A DNA stretch of 64,000 bases from Setaria digitata (Eukaryota; Nematoda; Chromadorea; Rhabditida; Setariidae), in assembly GCA_003640385.1 (NCBI GenBank), contig RCAB01000004.1, forward strand, positions 372,001 through 436,000, written 5' to 3'. Made by a program: the position numbers and the translations under genes. Position 1 is the stretch's first letter, and every line of letters begins with the position of its first letter. Below the pieces are notes generated by a model that was not told the DNA's origin, searched no databases, and saw only the letters and a program-made list of their open reading frames with translations. This document shows, one piece after another, positions 53,257 through 64,000 of this stretch.

Positions 53257-56200
53257 TTAATAACGTCCACTTTGCGCTGCTTGTGTGGTAGCTGCTGATG
53301 CTGCTGCTCGAGCTGCCCCTGATACTACCTAAATTGAATGAAGTTATAAAAATAAACATCCATTTTTTTGCTGTTATCATAAACCCAGCAATGCTTTCTT
53401 AAACAATTCTTTAATAGCAATATCAGTTGAAACTACTTTTTTGTACAAAACAATGTTGGATAGACATTATAACATATCTAGGCTATACATATATATATAT
53501 ATATATCACTTGAATTATATATATATATATATATATATCTATATATATCACTTGAATTCATAAGTTTTAAGTTTTATCTAAAACTTTAAACTAATCCATT
53601 CGTTTGCGTTGAAAAAAAGGGAGTGTTACATCAGTATAACATTTGTGTCACGAAAGTTCTCACATATCTTTAGTGTAAGAATCTGCTAATAAAAGTAGTA
53701 ATGCATCAAAGCATATAAAACAACATATACCTGTTGTACATTTCGATCGGCCATAACACCATCCGAAAATTCTTTGCGTGCTTTGTCCAAGCTGAAACCA
53801 GCTCCACGATAGAAACGATGCACTCTAAACAATGCAAACACCATTCCAACAAATGCAGCCGTGAACGTAAAAGCTGATACAATCATTACAAGGGAAGCAA
53901 ATATGCTATAGCTGAAATAACTCGTCTTAGGATACAAAATCAAAAAAAAAAAAAACACAAAAAAAAAAAACAAAAAACAAGTAGAAGTACATTTTCATTC
54001 TCTGTAAAACACAACTATTAGTTTCAATAATATAGTTTCAATAATAAATCGTAACAAGATCAGAAAAACAACCATTATCCATCATTTGCACTAAATTTGA
54101 GCGGGCGAATAAAAGAGAAGATGAGTGAAATATTAAAAAAGTTCTTAAAAGGTACAAATGTCTTCATATTAGTTTTCACAAAAAATTTGTCAAATGAAAT
54201 AGTTGAGGATGAGAATTAAAGAAACGAAAACTCACTGGAATGTGTTGATAGCATTAATCCAACCACATGCATATTGTGATAAACCAAGCGCTTGCACCAG
54301 TGTGAAAATTGAGTGGAAGAAAAGAACAAAGAAAAAGAGTAAGAAGTTAAATGAGCTGTCATTCCTGAAACCAAGTGAAAACTTCAGGATTTTCATGGCA
54401 CAGATATGCATAATTAACACTTCAGTAAACATGTTCAGTTTTAGAACAATATTTTGTATTTTTTTATGGTTGAAGGGAAAAAAAAAAAGAAATATTGCAA
54501 CTTATTGATAAATGGATTTGACAAAAAGCTTCCTTTAATTTATTGATTTTATTTGTTTCACTTGTTTAACTTCTAGTATGGATTGCAAAGTAGAAGGATA
54601 GCAATATAACAAACCTGAACGCTTTATAAACCGGGCGAAACCAAAATAGAAACGAACAAGAGGAAAGCAGCAAAATCTGTATAATAGAAAGGACCAATAT
54701 GCCCACAGACCCACCACCGAAAGTAACGTAGAAGAAAGAAGCAACGACATTGATTGCCAAAGCCAGGACATAACTAAGGAAAACATAATAAACGAATGTC
54801 ACCGTGTGCTGAAACTGTACCGGAATTTCTACTTCGATATCCTGAAATGAAGTAGTTCTTTCCTTTTCTCTAGATATAAATAAACAAATAAACTGCAAAA
54901 AAAGGTTAAGAAAATACACATGTCGACTAATACAGGTAAAGATGTCCTATTCATTGCCATACACTTATGCTAGCGAACATACTATTTAAGTGAATCAATG
55001 GCCAAAAAAGAACACATATTCTTTCTCTTTCCACTTCATTTATTAGTGTTTTGAAGTTATGGAAAGCCAAAATTACCGAACAAGTAGCAAAATACAAAAT
55101 ACATGTTTTCCATGTATCCGAAGAAATCGAAGAAGGAAGGGATGTTTCACATGTTCTCTCATGGTGATGACGAATGAATGCTTCCTGCCTAATTAACAGA
55201 GAAGTACCTGATAAAAGCATGGCTGTAATGGAAAAAAGGATGGGAGCGGTGGCCAATTATGAGGCCGCGCAGTTCCTGTAGAAGTATTACGACCAGTTCG
55301 TTGCTGTCGTTCTAATTCCTGCTCTCTCCTACGTAATTCTTGTGCTTTTTGTTCTAGTTCTTCTTGACGCCGAAACAGCTCATCGCTGCTCATTACTGGC
55401 GCTACGGCCGGCGCTGAAGCTACACCAACAGCAGGCTAAAACACAACATGAAATCAGATATAGATAAACGAAAAAAGTAATTGATATTTAAGGTTGATCT
55501 GTCCCATACTTTTGTAACTTTTGTTTGCTTCAAACAAATTGCTATAAGACTGAATATGTCTTCTAATATCAACATATAAGCCTTCATTATCAAAGATATA
55601 ACAGCTAGGTATACCAGACCATATTTTTTGGTTACTGATGAAATAACCATTTCAGATTAATTTGTAGCTAACAATGAATTAAATAGAAAAACGTCCAGTC
55701 CTTATAACTTCCAATTTGCTTCACTACTAAATTTCTTCAGCAAATAGTAAAAATGAGAAATGAAATAGAAGGAAGTATTCAATAGATGCATATAATGCCG
55801 AAGATAAAGATGACTAAAATCTTTTTAAACTGTTATTCTGCTCTTCGAATCGGGTTCTATACCTGTAACATATATTACAAACAAGCAACCGCTTAAATCT
55901 ATAAAAATTATAAACTCTGAAATATATAAACACAGTGGTACACAGGCACCACTTCAAAGTCGCTCAGGATCTTTACTCCTCAGTACAAGTTTAATCGATC
56001 AGATTAATAATGAAAGATCTTCAAAATACAAGAAGCCATAATATCAAAAAGATTTGCGCAGTTTTCACTCACTGTAACAATTTTGGAAGTTGCAGAAAAA
56101 CTTTCTTTGAATCGCGATACTAAGTTCTCAATCATGTTCCAAGCAGTAATTTCTTATTCAGCAAATTTCATGCGAAACGCTTTATGAAACCCTTACTATT

Positions 56201-57620
56201 TTAAATTTCTAAAAAATCATTTAAATACATTGGTAACATTTCAGCAATAAACTTGTAGATAAGAAGAACAAGTTGATTGTTACAAGAACGTGAATTTGTT
56301 CGAAAAGAATTTGAGAAAATTTCACAGATAACAGAATATGCAGTCTAGAAGAAGCGAACACAAAAGGAACCCAACATACAAGCTATTGATTAATCGATAA
56401 TTTATCCCTGAAAAAGACCTAAATAAAACCTAATACTAGAACGACAGCAACATCAGTACAATTTTACAAAGAGTACGACTGAGTACATTTGTGTTTCTGT
56501 TAGACCAGCTGAAGATACGGATGTCAAGTACCATATATTTGGATCAGATTAATTAACAACACAGATGATCGTTTAAGATCAAAACCATTCTAGAGGAGAC
56601 TCAAGTATTTTGCTTCTTTTTTCTTCCTTTTTTTTTATTTAAGCAGGGACATTTCAAGCACTTTTTAATTTTTACCAGCTGGTAAAAAACAAAAATCAAA
56701 CCTCATTACACGGAATTTGTTGTAAAAAGAGTGCCACCATCCCCTATACTCGCCGATCAAACATCCAACAAATTCACTTAATAAGAGATAAAGATTTGAT
56801 AATTTAGATTTCACCTGTATGGGAGGTCTCGGAGAAGCTGATCGAGCATTCCGCGCAAATGGATTGAAATCTTCACTGGGATCTGTTGTCCCCTCGCCAA
56901 CAGCTTGCTGTACACTCGGATCCTAAGTACCATGGTTTTGGATAGTTATCTCTTTCAAACTGCATGAACACGTTTGCTTAATTTTAAGAATAGTTTGTTT
57001 ATAAGGAACAGTACACCCCTTCCTAAAATGGATCTGAGGTTGCAGGTGAACGAATGGGAGAGAACAGAAAGTATCGAAATGCTGCATGAAGAATACAGAA
57101 CGGTTTGGAAAATGAAGTGCATTAAGTGTATTTCTCTCATTTTCATTTATGAATGCTCATAAAAAAGAAATAATGCGTCGAACCGCATCTCCTACGTTTC
57201 TACTAGGAAATACCTGAAACTATTTGCAGATAATTAAACCAAATTTTGCTAGCAATTCTTAAATATTGATCCCAGTGAGAGAATTATGATGAATCAAGGT
57301 CTGATGAATCTTACTATTTGTAGCCTCGGTCAGGTTTTTATTATCCCAAAATGTTCAGCTACTATAAAAAGAGTTGAACAGGAGCATCCCAATTCACGAT
57401 ATCTGCGCATATTCAAAATGTTCAATTACACCTCATTATTATTTTAACTATCCTTCACACAGAATTACAACTTCTCTTTTATTCCACTGCAATAAAAACC
57501 TATACTTCTGCAGATAAGAAGTTCTGTCCCTCTAGGTTCGAAGCACTGAGTTTAATATAGAATGTTTTAACGACATACCGCAAATGGGTCGGCGAATGGA
57601 TTTGAGTTTAAACCTGCCAT
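53257..57620 (-). CDS. scm-1: Secretory carrier-associated membrane protein (SCAMP)
   Basis: SCAMPs are four-pass membrane proteins of the endosome-Golgi-plasma membrane recycling route. Seven exons (57579-57620, about 56818-56923, 55209-55436, 54615-54843, 54235-54365, 53732-53913, 53257-53328) can be joined. The cytosolic N-terminus has EH-domain-binding NPF motifs ([14 protein letters not shown] and EDFNPFARN), then a charged coiled coil ([20 protein letters not shown]) and [14 protein letters not shown]. The SCAMP core has membrane helices ([69 protein letters not shown]). The fusion-linked E-peptide is [14 protein letters not shown], where human SCAMPs have CWYRPIYKAFR. The C-terminal tail is Ala/Thr/Gln-rich and ends AQSGRY. 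Start chosen at 57620 because NPF follows directly. Confidence 0.96.
53487..53558. repeat. AT dinucleotide tract with duplicated CACTTGAATT
   Basis: Two AT runs, each followed by TCACTTGAATT, stand next to each other in the last intron of scm-1. The arrangement looks like a tandem duplication of an AT-run plus 11-bp spacer unit with different AT lengths. Confidence 0.9.
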
Positions 57621-58979
57621 TAATTAATAGACCGCTTTGGTCGTCGCTATGCCGTGTAACACAATGCAGATCAGCTATCCTGCTTAAAAAACTTGGTCAG
57701 ACTGGATCAAAAACGAAGACGTCAAATAAAACAGCGTTTTATGGCTGAAGAGCACTTAGCAAGGAATCACCTCCTATTCCTCGATGAGCCAGACCTCCGC
57801 TGTCACAGAAAGAATCACCCTTGTTTCTCAGTGTCATAAGTCAACTTTACTCCACCATAGTAAGCACTTTAAAAGGCGTACTAACTCCACCCAGATAGGA
57901 CCCACAACAAGCTAACTCACAACTCTACGTGATAATTCCCTCTAATACGAAGGGTCTGCAATTGACCACAATCTCCGTCGCGATATGCAAATGTTTGTGC
58001 CATAGTTTCATTGTAAACAAGCTTTTGTTAGGATTATGTGAGGGTTTGCCTTTTCGTTCAAGTTTTGGTGTGTTTGTTTGATATGAGTAAATAGTTAGGG
58101 TTTTAATTGTAAGGAAGAATATCTATAACATTGAGTTGGGATATTTTTCCTGAAAATGTCGACTAAGGTAAGGGACAGGATTTGAGGCTAGAATTTCATA
58201 TTTCTCAATGGTCGTTTCTCCTTCTGGCTTTTGTTCTCTGCTTTCTTCAGGCGTTAACGAATTAATTGCTAACCTTGCATGTCAATCCTGGATCGCGCAT
58301 TGCCTTAACCTTTACTTGTTCTGACAAAAAAAACAGGAGGTTGTTATGTATGAAGTTCTTGTCAATTCTGTAGTAGCTGTAGGGTCAAATTACGAATTTG
58401 CAGATGACCAGCCAAATGATTCTCATTTTTGCCTCAGTCTCATCGCATACTTTTGATAACATCGTTTCATTGTCATTGGAACTGCTTATCTTAAACATTC
58501 ATTCAGTTGTGTCTTTTTGAATTTTCCCTTGACTTTGTTTGACCAGAACCGGTCTTAGAACGCCCAAAACGATATGGAATACGGTTAAATCAATGCTGAA
58601 TCTTTTATTGATTCCGAATTTATAGCTATTGTATAGGACAGAGTTCAGGTTAAGAAGGACAATATCACATTTTATTTTGTGAGAAATAAATAATAATATT
58701 TGATGAATTCATCGAACGTTAGCAAACAAGATATAGTTGGAACATGAGAGGTTAAGAAATGTTTATCATCTAAGCTTTAGGATTCTACTATTTTGTTTTT
58801 AGAAATTGGATGCTTTAAGATTCTAAGGTCTGTTGGACCCTTGAAGAACTAATGAGCACAGTTGAATGATCCTACAGTATAGTACATGGCTTACTATATG
58901 GAGTATTATATCACAAACTGTAGAGAAACCAAAGCGCGAACTCTGACACTTTGTGCCTGAGCTTGATGCAGGTCAGATA
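57621..58979. other. Region upstream of scm-1, downstream of the nlp-12-like gene
   Basis: A 1.36-kb gap. The first ~350 bp beyond the scm-1 start are comparatively G+C-rich and probably contain its promoter. On the + strand at 58156 there is an ATG in good context followed after four codons (Met-Ser-Thr-Lys) by a strong GTAAGG donor, which might be the first coding exon of a rightward gene. No following exon could be identified in the window. Confidence 0.4.
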
Positions 58980-61045
58980 TTAGTAGAAGTAGTCAGGTGC
59001 TTCGTCCATACCTCGCTTTCCGAATTGTAATGGCCGGAAGCTCTTCTTTCCGAATTGCAGTGGTCGATGTCCATCTCGTTTACCGAACTGTAAAATTTCT
59101 ACATATAGTGATAAAAATCACATGTATGCCTGCAAAAAAGTACTTTAACTTTCATTAGGATCATTTAAAGAAAGAAAGAAATCGCATCGAAATACTAGTA
59201 TCTTGTTCCGTACTGTTCTTAGATTTGGTCTAATTTTATTTTAAAGTCCTAAGCCGTATGGAAAATCGATCTCGTCTACTGAAGGAATTTTAACCTCAAT
59301 TAATTACGTTTCCCCAGAAAAGAGTGGGATTCAGAAATGCTTAAAGCTGTGTTTGCTCATATTAAATACCATTACTTCTTTCCAAGATGTTGTAAGTGTT
59401 TTGAACTAATACATTTCTAGAGAATGGTTTAATGTGACAACTTTTTTCCTGATAAATTGAGCTCTATCTTTCTTTTTTTGGGGGAGATGGAGGGAGCCAA
59501 AAATTAATTTGCTCATTTTTACTAAAAGTATCGTTTACTCTATCACTCTATCAAATATATGACAATCAATTGAGCGGAAGTGACGCACGACATTTTTATA
59601 ATCGAAATATAATGGAATGTGTTATTTTGTCAGTTAAGTGAAGTGGTACAGGGTTGCAGGTCACTGTCATCGCGACAGAGTCGATTAATATCACTGTATA
59701 AAAAAAATGGATGATAACTGACCTAAATGTGAAACAATAAAGCATAAAGCAGATGATAATACACTTAATATGAGAATAGCCAAATGAGAATTTGGCTTCG
59801 ATCGTGCTTTAAGGTGGCAACAGAGTTTCAAAAGTACTCCTTCCTAATTGCAAGCCAACAATGTTTTAAAACAGCTAGTTTTAAAACAAAATTAGCTATT
59901 TCAAACATTCCTTACGTTCCTTTAAAAAAAATGAAAAAACTTTTTTGTTTCATTTGGGGAACAGTTTCCTCATTCCACTTTCTCATTGAAACTGCCTGAT
60001 TTTAACTTCAAACTCCAAATACCTCGAATAATTTCGTTTTAAAACATAAGACGAAAAGTATCATTTGACTGATCTTTAGGTAGGCGATGAAGTGATAATA
60101 ATATCTTAAAAAAAAAAAAAAATCTTGTAATACGTATAGTCTAAATAGCCATTTCATTTACTTTTTTACCGAACAGTAAAATTTTTTTTTTTTAGAAAAT
60201 TTTTATAGTTTTCTCTGATTTTCAACGTATAACTTTGTTTCATCATTTGCCTAATGTTTAGGAAGGCTTCTTTTTTTCATTTTGAATTTCCAATTAATTT
60301 AGTTCTGTATTATTTGTGGTCAGTTCTTTCACTTGCATTCTAGTGAATCAATGAATACTGTACAAAATTTCGAATGCATTCAAAATGAGTTCTTGATCTG
60401 ACAGTTTTCAAGTTAGGCTGAAGAATTGTTTTGGCTTGGAATATTTACGTATAGTTTCATCTAGAACTGCTGAGAAACTTGCAGTCTGTACGATTTTTCT
60501 CCACAATTAATTCAACTGCAAATGGAAATTTTTTAGAAGTTAGCAAGACTTTTTGGAAATGGACTTAAGAAAAATATTTAATTTCTAGGTAGTCGACTGG
60601 TAAAATTCTTAATCACTAATTCTCCTTTGGAACTTCAAAGATGAAGTCAGATACTCGATCAAGATAAATATAACAATTTTATTTACACTTTAGGAGTCCG
60701 ATTAACATTAAATCCAATTCTTAACGCTTGTGAGCTTTTCCTTTTAGGTGTCATCAAACAAATAACCTTTTTTATAAGCTTCAGCAATCTCTGAACACGA
60801 TAGAACCATGGTGGTTCACTCGGGAAGTTTTTTGTTTTGGAAATTCGTAAGTAAAGCACTGCTTAAGCCTGGCAGTTGGAAATGAAGTAGCGAATTGAGT
60901 TGTAACTGGATAGAAAACTAACCTGCAGTGGTCGGTAGTCTCTGTCTTGCCTGTCAAATCTTTCGGAATGCAAATTGCAGTTGATAGCGGTGCTGATGAA
61001 AGCGAGAATGAGAAGTATTGAAGTGATCCAGCAGCAGCGCAACAT
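58980..61045 (-). CDS. nlp-12: NLP-12-like (cholecystokinin/sulfakinin-type) neuropeptide precursor
   Basis: Two short exons (60923-61045 and 58980-59087) separated by a 1.8-kb intron encode a 76-residue precursor. The first exon has a signal peptide (MLRCCWITSILLILAFISTA, cleavage likely near INC-NL), a spacer, and DYRPLQ. The CTGCAG|GTTAG donor and TTTTACAG acceptor join it in phase to FGKR. The mature sequence then contains three amidation/dibasic cassettes, DYRPLQFGKR, DGHRPLQFGKK and SFRPLQFGKR, followed by an acidic tail GMDEAPDYFY and TAA. Predicted products are three RPLQF-amides. C. elegans NLP-12 makes DYRPLQF-amide and DGYRPLQF-amide, which act on the CKR receptors to modulate locomotion. 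A GTTGCAG acceptor 30 bases upstream of the ATG (61075-61077) is a likely trans-splice site. The longer open frame across exon 1 in another phase is spurious. Confidence 0.92.
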
Positions 61046-64000
61046 TTCCCAAGACGAGATCTGACTGATTCACGCTGCAACACAACAATATGACTTGAAT
61101 CACGCAAACGGACGTTACACTCGTGGAGTACACCGAAATCAACTAATGGCAATCAGATCTGAAAGCCTATTATAGTAGTGATGTGGAACCTGACTGGCAG
61201 ATAAATTTACTTTACGAGTCCCAGGAGGATCAGACTCATTATCATAGGAATGTCATTTCACTGGCCTAGAGCCTATGGCATCACACCTAGAGGACTGGCT
61301 GTGATCATGAAAGGGTTGGGTAATGATTAAAGCAATAGACCAATCGCGCGCGCACATGTTGTATCTCAGAATCATTTCATCCATTTAATTTAATTCATTC
61401 ACAACAACCAACGAAAAAAACACATCTTTTGCATTTTTAATTAGCTATGGGAGTTATCTGTACTAATTTCACGTTTCCGAACACCTGATTTTAATTTGAC
61501 GTACAATGAACCACGTCATCTCTTATTAAACTGAAAAGTTGCAGCTGAGAAAATGAACAGACATATTTGGACATCTAGACCGTTATCTGCTTTATTGGCT
61601 AATACATAATAGACTTGCTGCTTAAAACAAAGAATCTAACTTGCTGCTTGAACTGCTCTCTGTTTGGCTCCGGTTAAACTGTAAAATATTGACTGTAGTG
61701 TCATTCAGTTCCGTGCTTCTTCCGAATGACCTTCGACAAGAATGTTAAATTTAAGCGAAGAGTAAGTGGCTAGGAAATAAATGGAAGCAACTGAGATGAG
61801 CAATTGCACCTACTGACATTACCTTCAGTGCTTCTTTTCCTTCTTCTATAATAAAATTTACTTTTTTTGCCTCCTTTTCCTCAAATTTGAAAGATAATTT
61901 CGTTAAATTGATCTTCGCGAAGAAGTTCTTCTGGATCTTTTTCTTCCTCAAGATTCGCGTCCATCGTAAGACAATAAATTATTTTCCTCAAAGTCAGAGA
62001 TTTATTCACTTTATTATTAATTAAGGCACTAATTATAGATTTCGTGGTGAGAAGTGATTCCCTCTCCAACTTTCTATTTTTTTTTTTTTTTTAAATAAAA
62101 GTGACAAAACTTTTTTTTGAGGCCTGGCATGAATTTCTGACCTTATCACTAATCTAAAGTACAGTAAGATTAAACTTTATTTTCTATGAACATAAAGAAG
62201 TGATTTAAAGTGATATTTTTTGCTTGACAACCATCGTCGTTTAATTCCCACTTCCTTTCGAAAGCGGATGAATCATTATTAATGATAGAACGAAATTTCC
62301 AAATTTATTTCAAAAGTGTAAGTGAAAAAGATTGAATTCCTTCTAAGATTTCGTGACAAACGAATTTTTTTCACGGCGTTTGTGCATGACTGTGATGTTG
62401 GGCCCTCCTGTGGAAAATGATAATGACAGGTGAGCAATAAACAAAAATTATTGGGTGAAAAAATGAAACAAAAGCTGAACTGACTTGACTTCCATGTCAA
62501 TTCTATTCCTATTTCAATCCAGAGGTTTTTTTTAGCTGCTCTAGTTTGCAGTGAATTTGAAGGCCTAAAAATCAACGAGATGTTTTTAGAAGAACCATCA
62601 CAGGAAGTTTGTATGAGGAAAAAACTCAGTTTATAGGTATAATTTAGGAACTTGACAGTTGGATCCCAGAACTGAAGGTCATACCAAGACGTTCATTAGT
62701 ATCTTCACCTGTTTTTTGCCTTGTATGTTTTTCATCTCTTTATTCTATTCATGTTGCTGTTTCAGCTTTCATCCTTTGAGAAATACTGTCCCTTCAAACT
62801 CCATGCTAAACCCACTCAAAGGGTTTCATAACTTTGGCACTAAAATAGTGTCCTCTTGTCCATCATTTTTTATCACTAGAACTAATAATTCACATGTGTA
62901 ATCTAGAAAGTGTCTTCTCAAACCAGCCGAAGTTATGACAGATTCGATTGAGGAGAGGCAGATAATTGGATATTTCTATGTTTTGAATTTATTGTGAAAA
63001 GTTGTGGAAATTGTCGAAAACTAATTTTGCACATAAATGAGTAATGTGCCGGTTCTAACTCCTATTATCGAGCTTTCTCGAATTTAGATATTTAATGCTC
63101 TCGAGGCTAAACTTTAAATAGAATTTCAATAAATAAAACTGATTAGAGATCCAAATGATCGTCCAATGCTCTAATGCTCGTTTGACTAAATAATGGTTTT
63201 CTTACTGTAATTTGACCTAAGATATTTTCAGAAATGCTTTCTTTTTCCTAAATCCAGAAATTTTTTATTTTGCGGCATAATTTATGAAATTTAAAAGATT
63301 TTGAAAGTCTTTATGAAGATTTTAGCTTCCCGTTTTTGTAAAAATATTACTGAAGAAAAATTCACCCCATCAATTCAATCACATTATTAAATGTATATCG
63401 ACACATTTCGCATCCCCAGAAGTTTTTAATCACTAGCGAAGTCAATGTTATTATCAAAAAACTGAAAAAGCAAAATTATATCAAAAAATTGAAAAAAATA
63501 GTAAAAAAATGATTAGAAAACACCGGTCTGTGAAAACATCTCGGTTACAATTTTCCCTTCGTAAAATCCCGAGTGAGTTACAATGCGCTGAAAGTAAGTG
63601 ATAAATGAACTTAGATAGCTTTTTAAAATTTGATTAAAATTTCTGGCGGAATTTCAAAAACTAACGGACTTGGTAATCAATACTGGGCTAAGTGACGTCC
63701 TCGAAGCGATATATTTAACAAAAGGAATTATGCGTCAATAACTGCAAGCGTGATACATAATAGTTATCATTTGTTTTCCGTTGTTCGCAAAAATGAAATT
63801 ACTTTGCTTAGAAGGCAGCGATATATCCCTGGAAACAAATGGGCCTCACATATTGTCCAGAATCACAAATCACCCTTCAGTCAACCTCTGCACTAATTAC
63901 ATAATTCATCATAACAAGTTGAGATTTGTGGCCAAGCTTGTCTCTTTCTGAAATGTTTGTTGAATGAAGTCAGTTCGACTACGGAGATTACTGCAATGAT
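61046..64000. other. Region upstream of the nlp-12-like gene to window end
   Basis: Nearly 3 kb without a supported gene. It should contain the nlp-12 promoter next to 61046. There are several open stretches of 60-100 codons (61751-62069 on minus, 62279-62575 on minus, 62659-62901 on plus), none with a family motif or a convincing splice chain. The rest is A+T-rich with no clear repeat. Confidence 0.4.

Noticed and set aside
54203..54508. Plus-strand frame of 101 codons
   Set aside because: Antisense to the scm-1 exon that encodes a membrane helix.
60781..61152. 123-codon minus-strand frame across the nlp-12 exon 1 region
   Set aside because: It overlaps the signal peptide and peptide cassette in another phase and has no motif; the shorter frame that splices to the RPLQF cassettes explains the locus.
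61751..62069. Acidic and lysine-rich minus-strand frames (one starting MDANLEEEKDPEELL)
   Set aside because: Suggestive composition, but no donor or acceptor joins the pieces into a longer protein and no family was recognised.

Overview
The window looks like nuclear DNA of a nematode, most likely a filarial (spirurid) worm. It is about two-thirds A+T. Genes are broken into many small exons of roughly 90-250 nt, separated by introns of about 100-1,800 nt with short TTTCAG-type acceptors. The products match metazoan families, and one gene encodes a nematode-type NLP-12 neuropeptide precursor. The genus cannot be fixed from sequence alone. I see no transposon, tRNA, rRNA or CRISPR array.

Ten protein genes can be supported. 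From left to right: the 3' part of a giant BIRC6/BRUCE-type ubiquitin-conjugating enzyme (+, 1-15582, cut by the window edge); xrn-2, the nuclear 5'-3' exoribonuclease (-, 16325-22456); a beta3/OLIG-class bHLH transcription factor (-, 25324-27201); NAXE, the NAD(P)HX epimerase (-, 27876-31580); gsk-3 (+, 32372-34487); kin-3, casein kinase 2 alpha (-, 36110-38877); the mitochondrial cysteine desulfurase NFS1 (+, 39264-42022); a TULP4/TUSP-type WD40 plus tubby protein (-, 43111-49645); the secretory carrier membrane protein scm-1 (-, 53257-57620); and a two-exon nlp-12-like neuropeptide gene (-, 58980-61045), which is easy to miss because its coding exons are only 123 and 108 nt.

The genes are unrelated housekeeping and signalling functions and do not form one pathway. 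Two pairs are divergent with short shared upstream regions: NAXE/gsk-3 (about 0.8 kb) and kin-3/NFS1 (386 bp). Three pairs converge: BIRC6/xrn-2, gsk-3/kin-3 and NFS1/TULP4. Long gene-poor stretches lie at 22.5-25.3 kb, 49.6-53.3 kb and 61-64 kb. Repeats are simple: a roughly 390-bp TAA/AAT tract in an xrn-2 intron, an AT tract in the last scm-1 intron, a 20-G run in a NAXE intron, and a perfect 34-bp direct repeat in the NAXE/gsk-3 interval.

The observations most worth following are the nlp-12-like precursor with three RPLQF-amide peptides (one with His where C. elegans has Tyr), the 34-bp duplicated segment abutting the NAXE start codon, a GC-AG intron in NFS1, and the unusual insert that splits the tubby domain of the TULP4 protein. 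Exon limits were read by eye from splice signals and protein continuity; most should be exact or within a few bases, and those marked 'about' are less certain.
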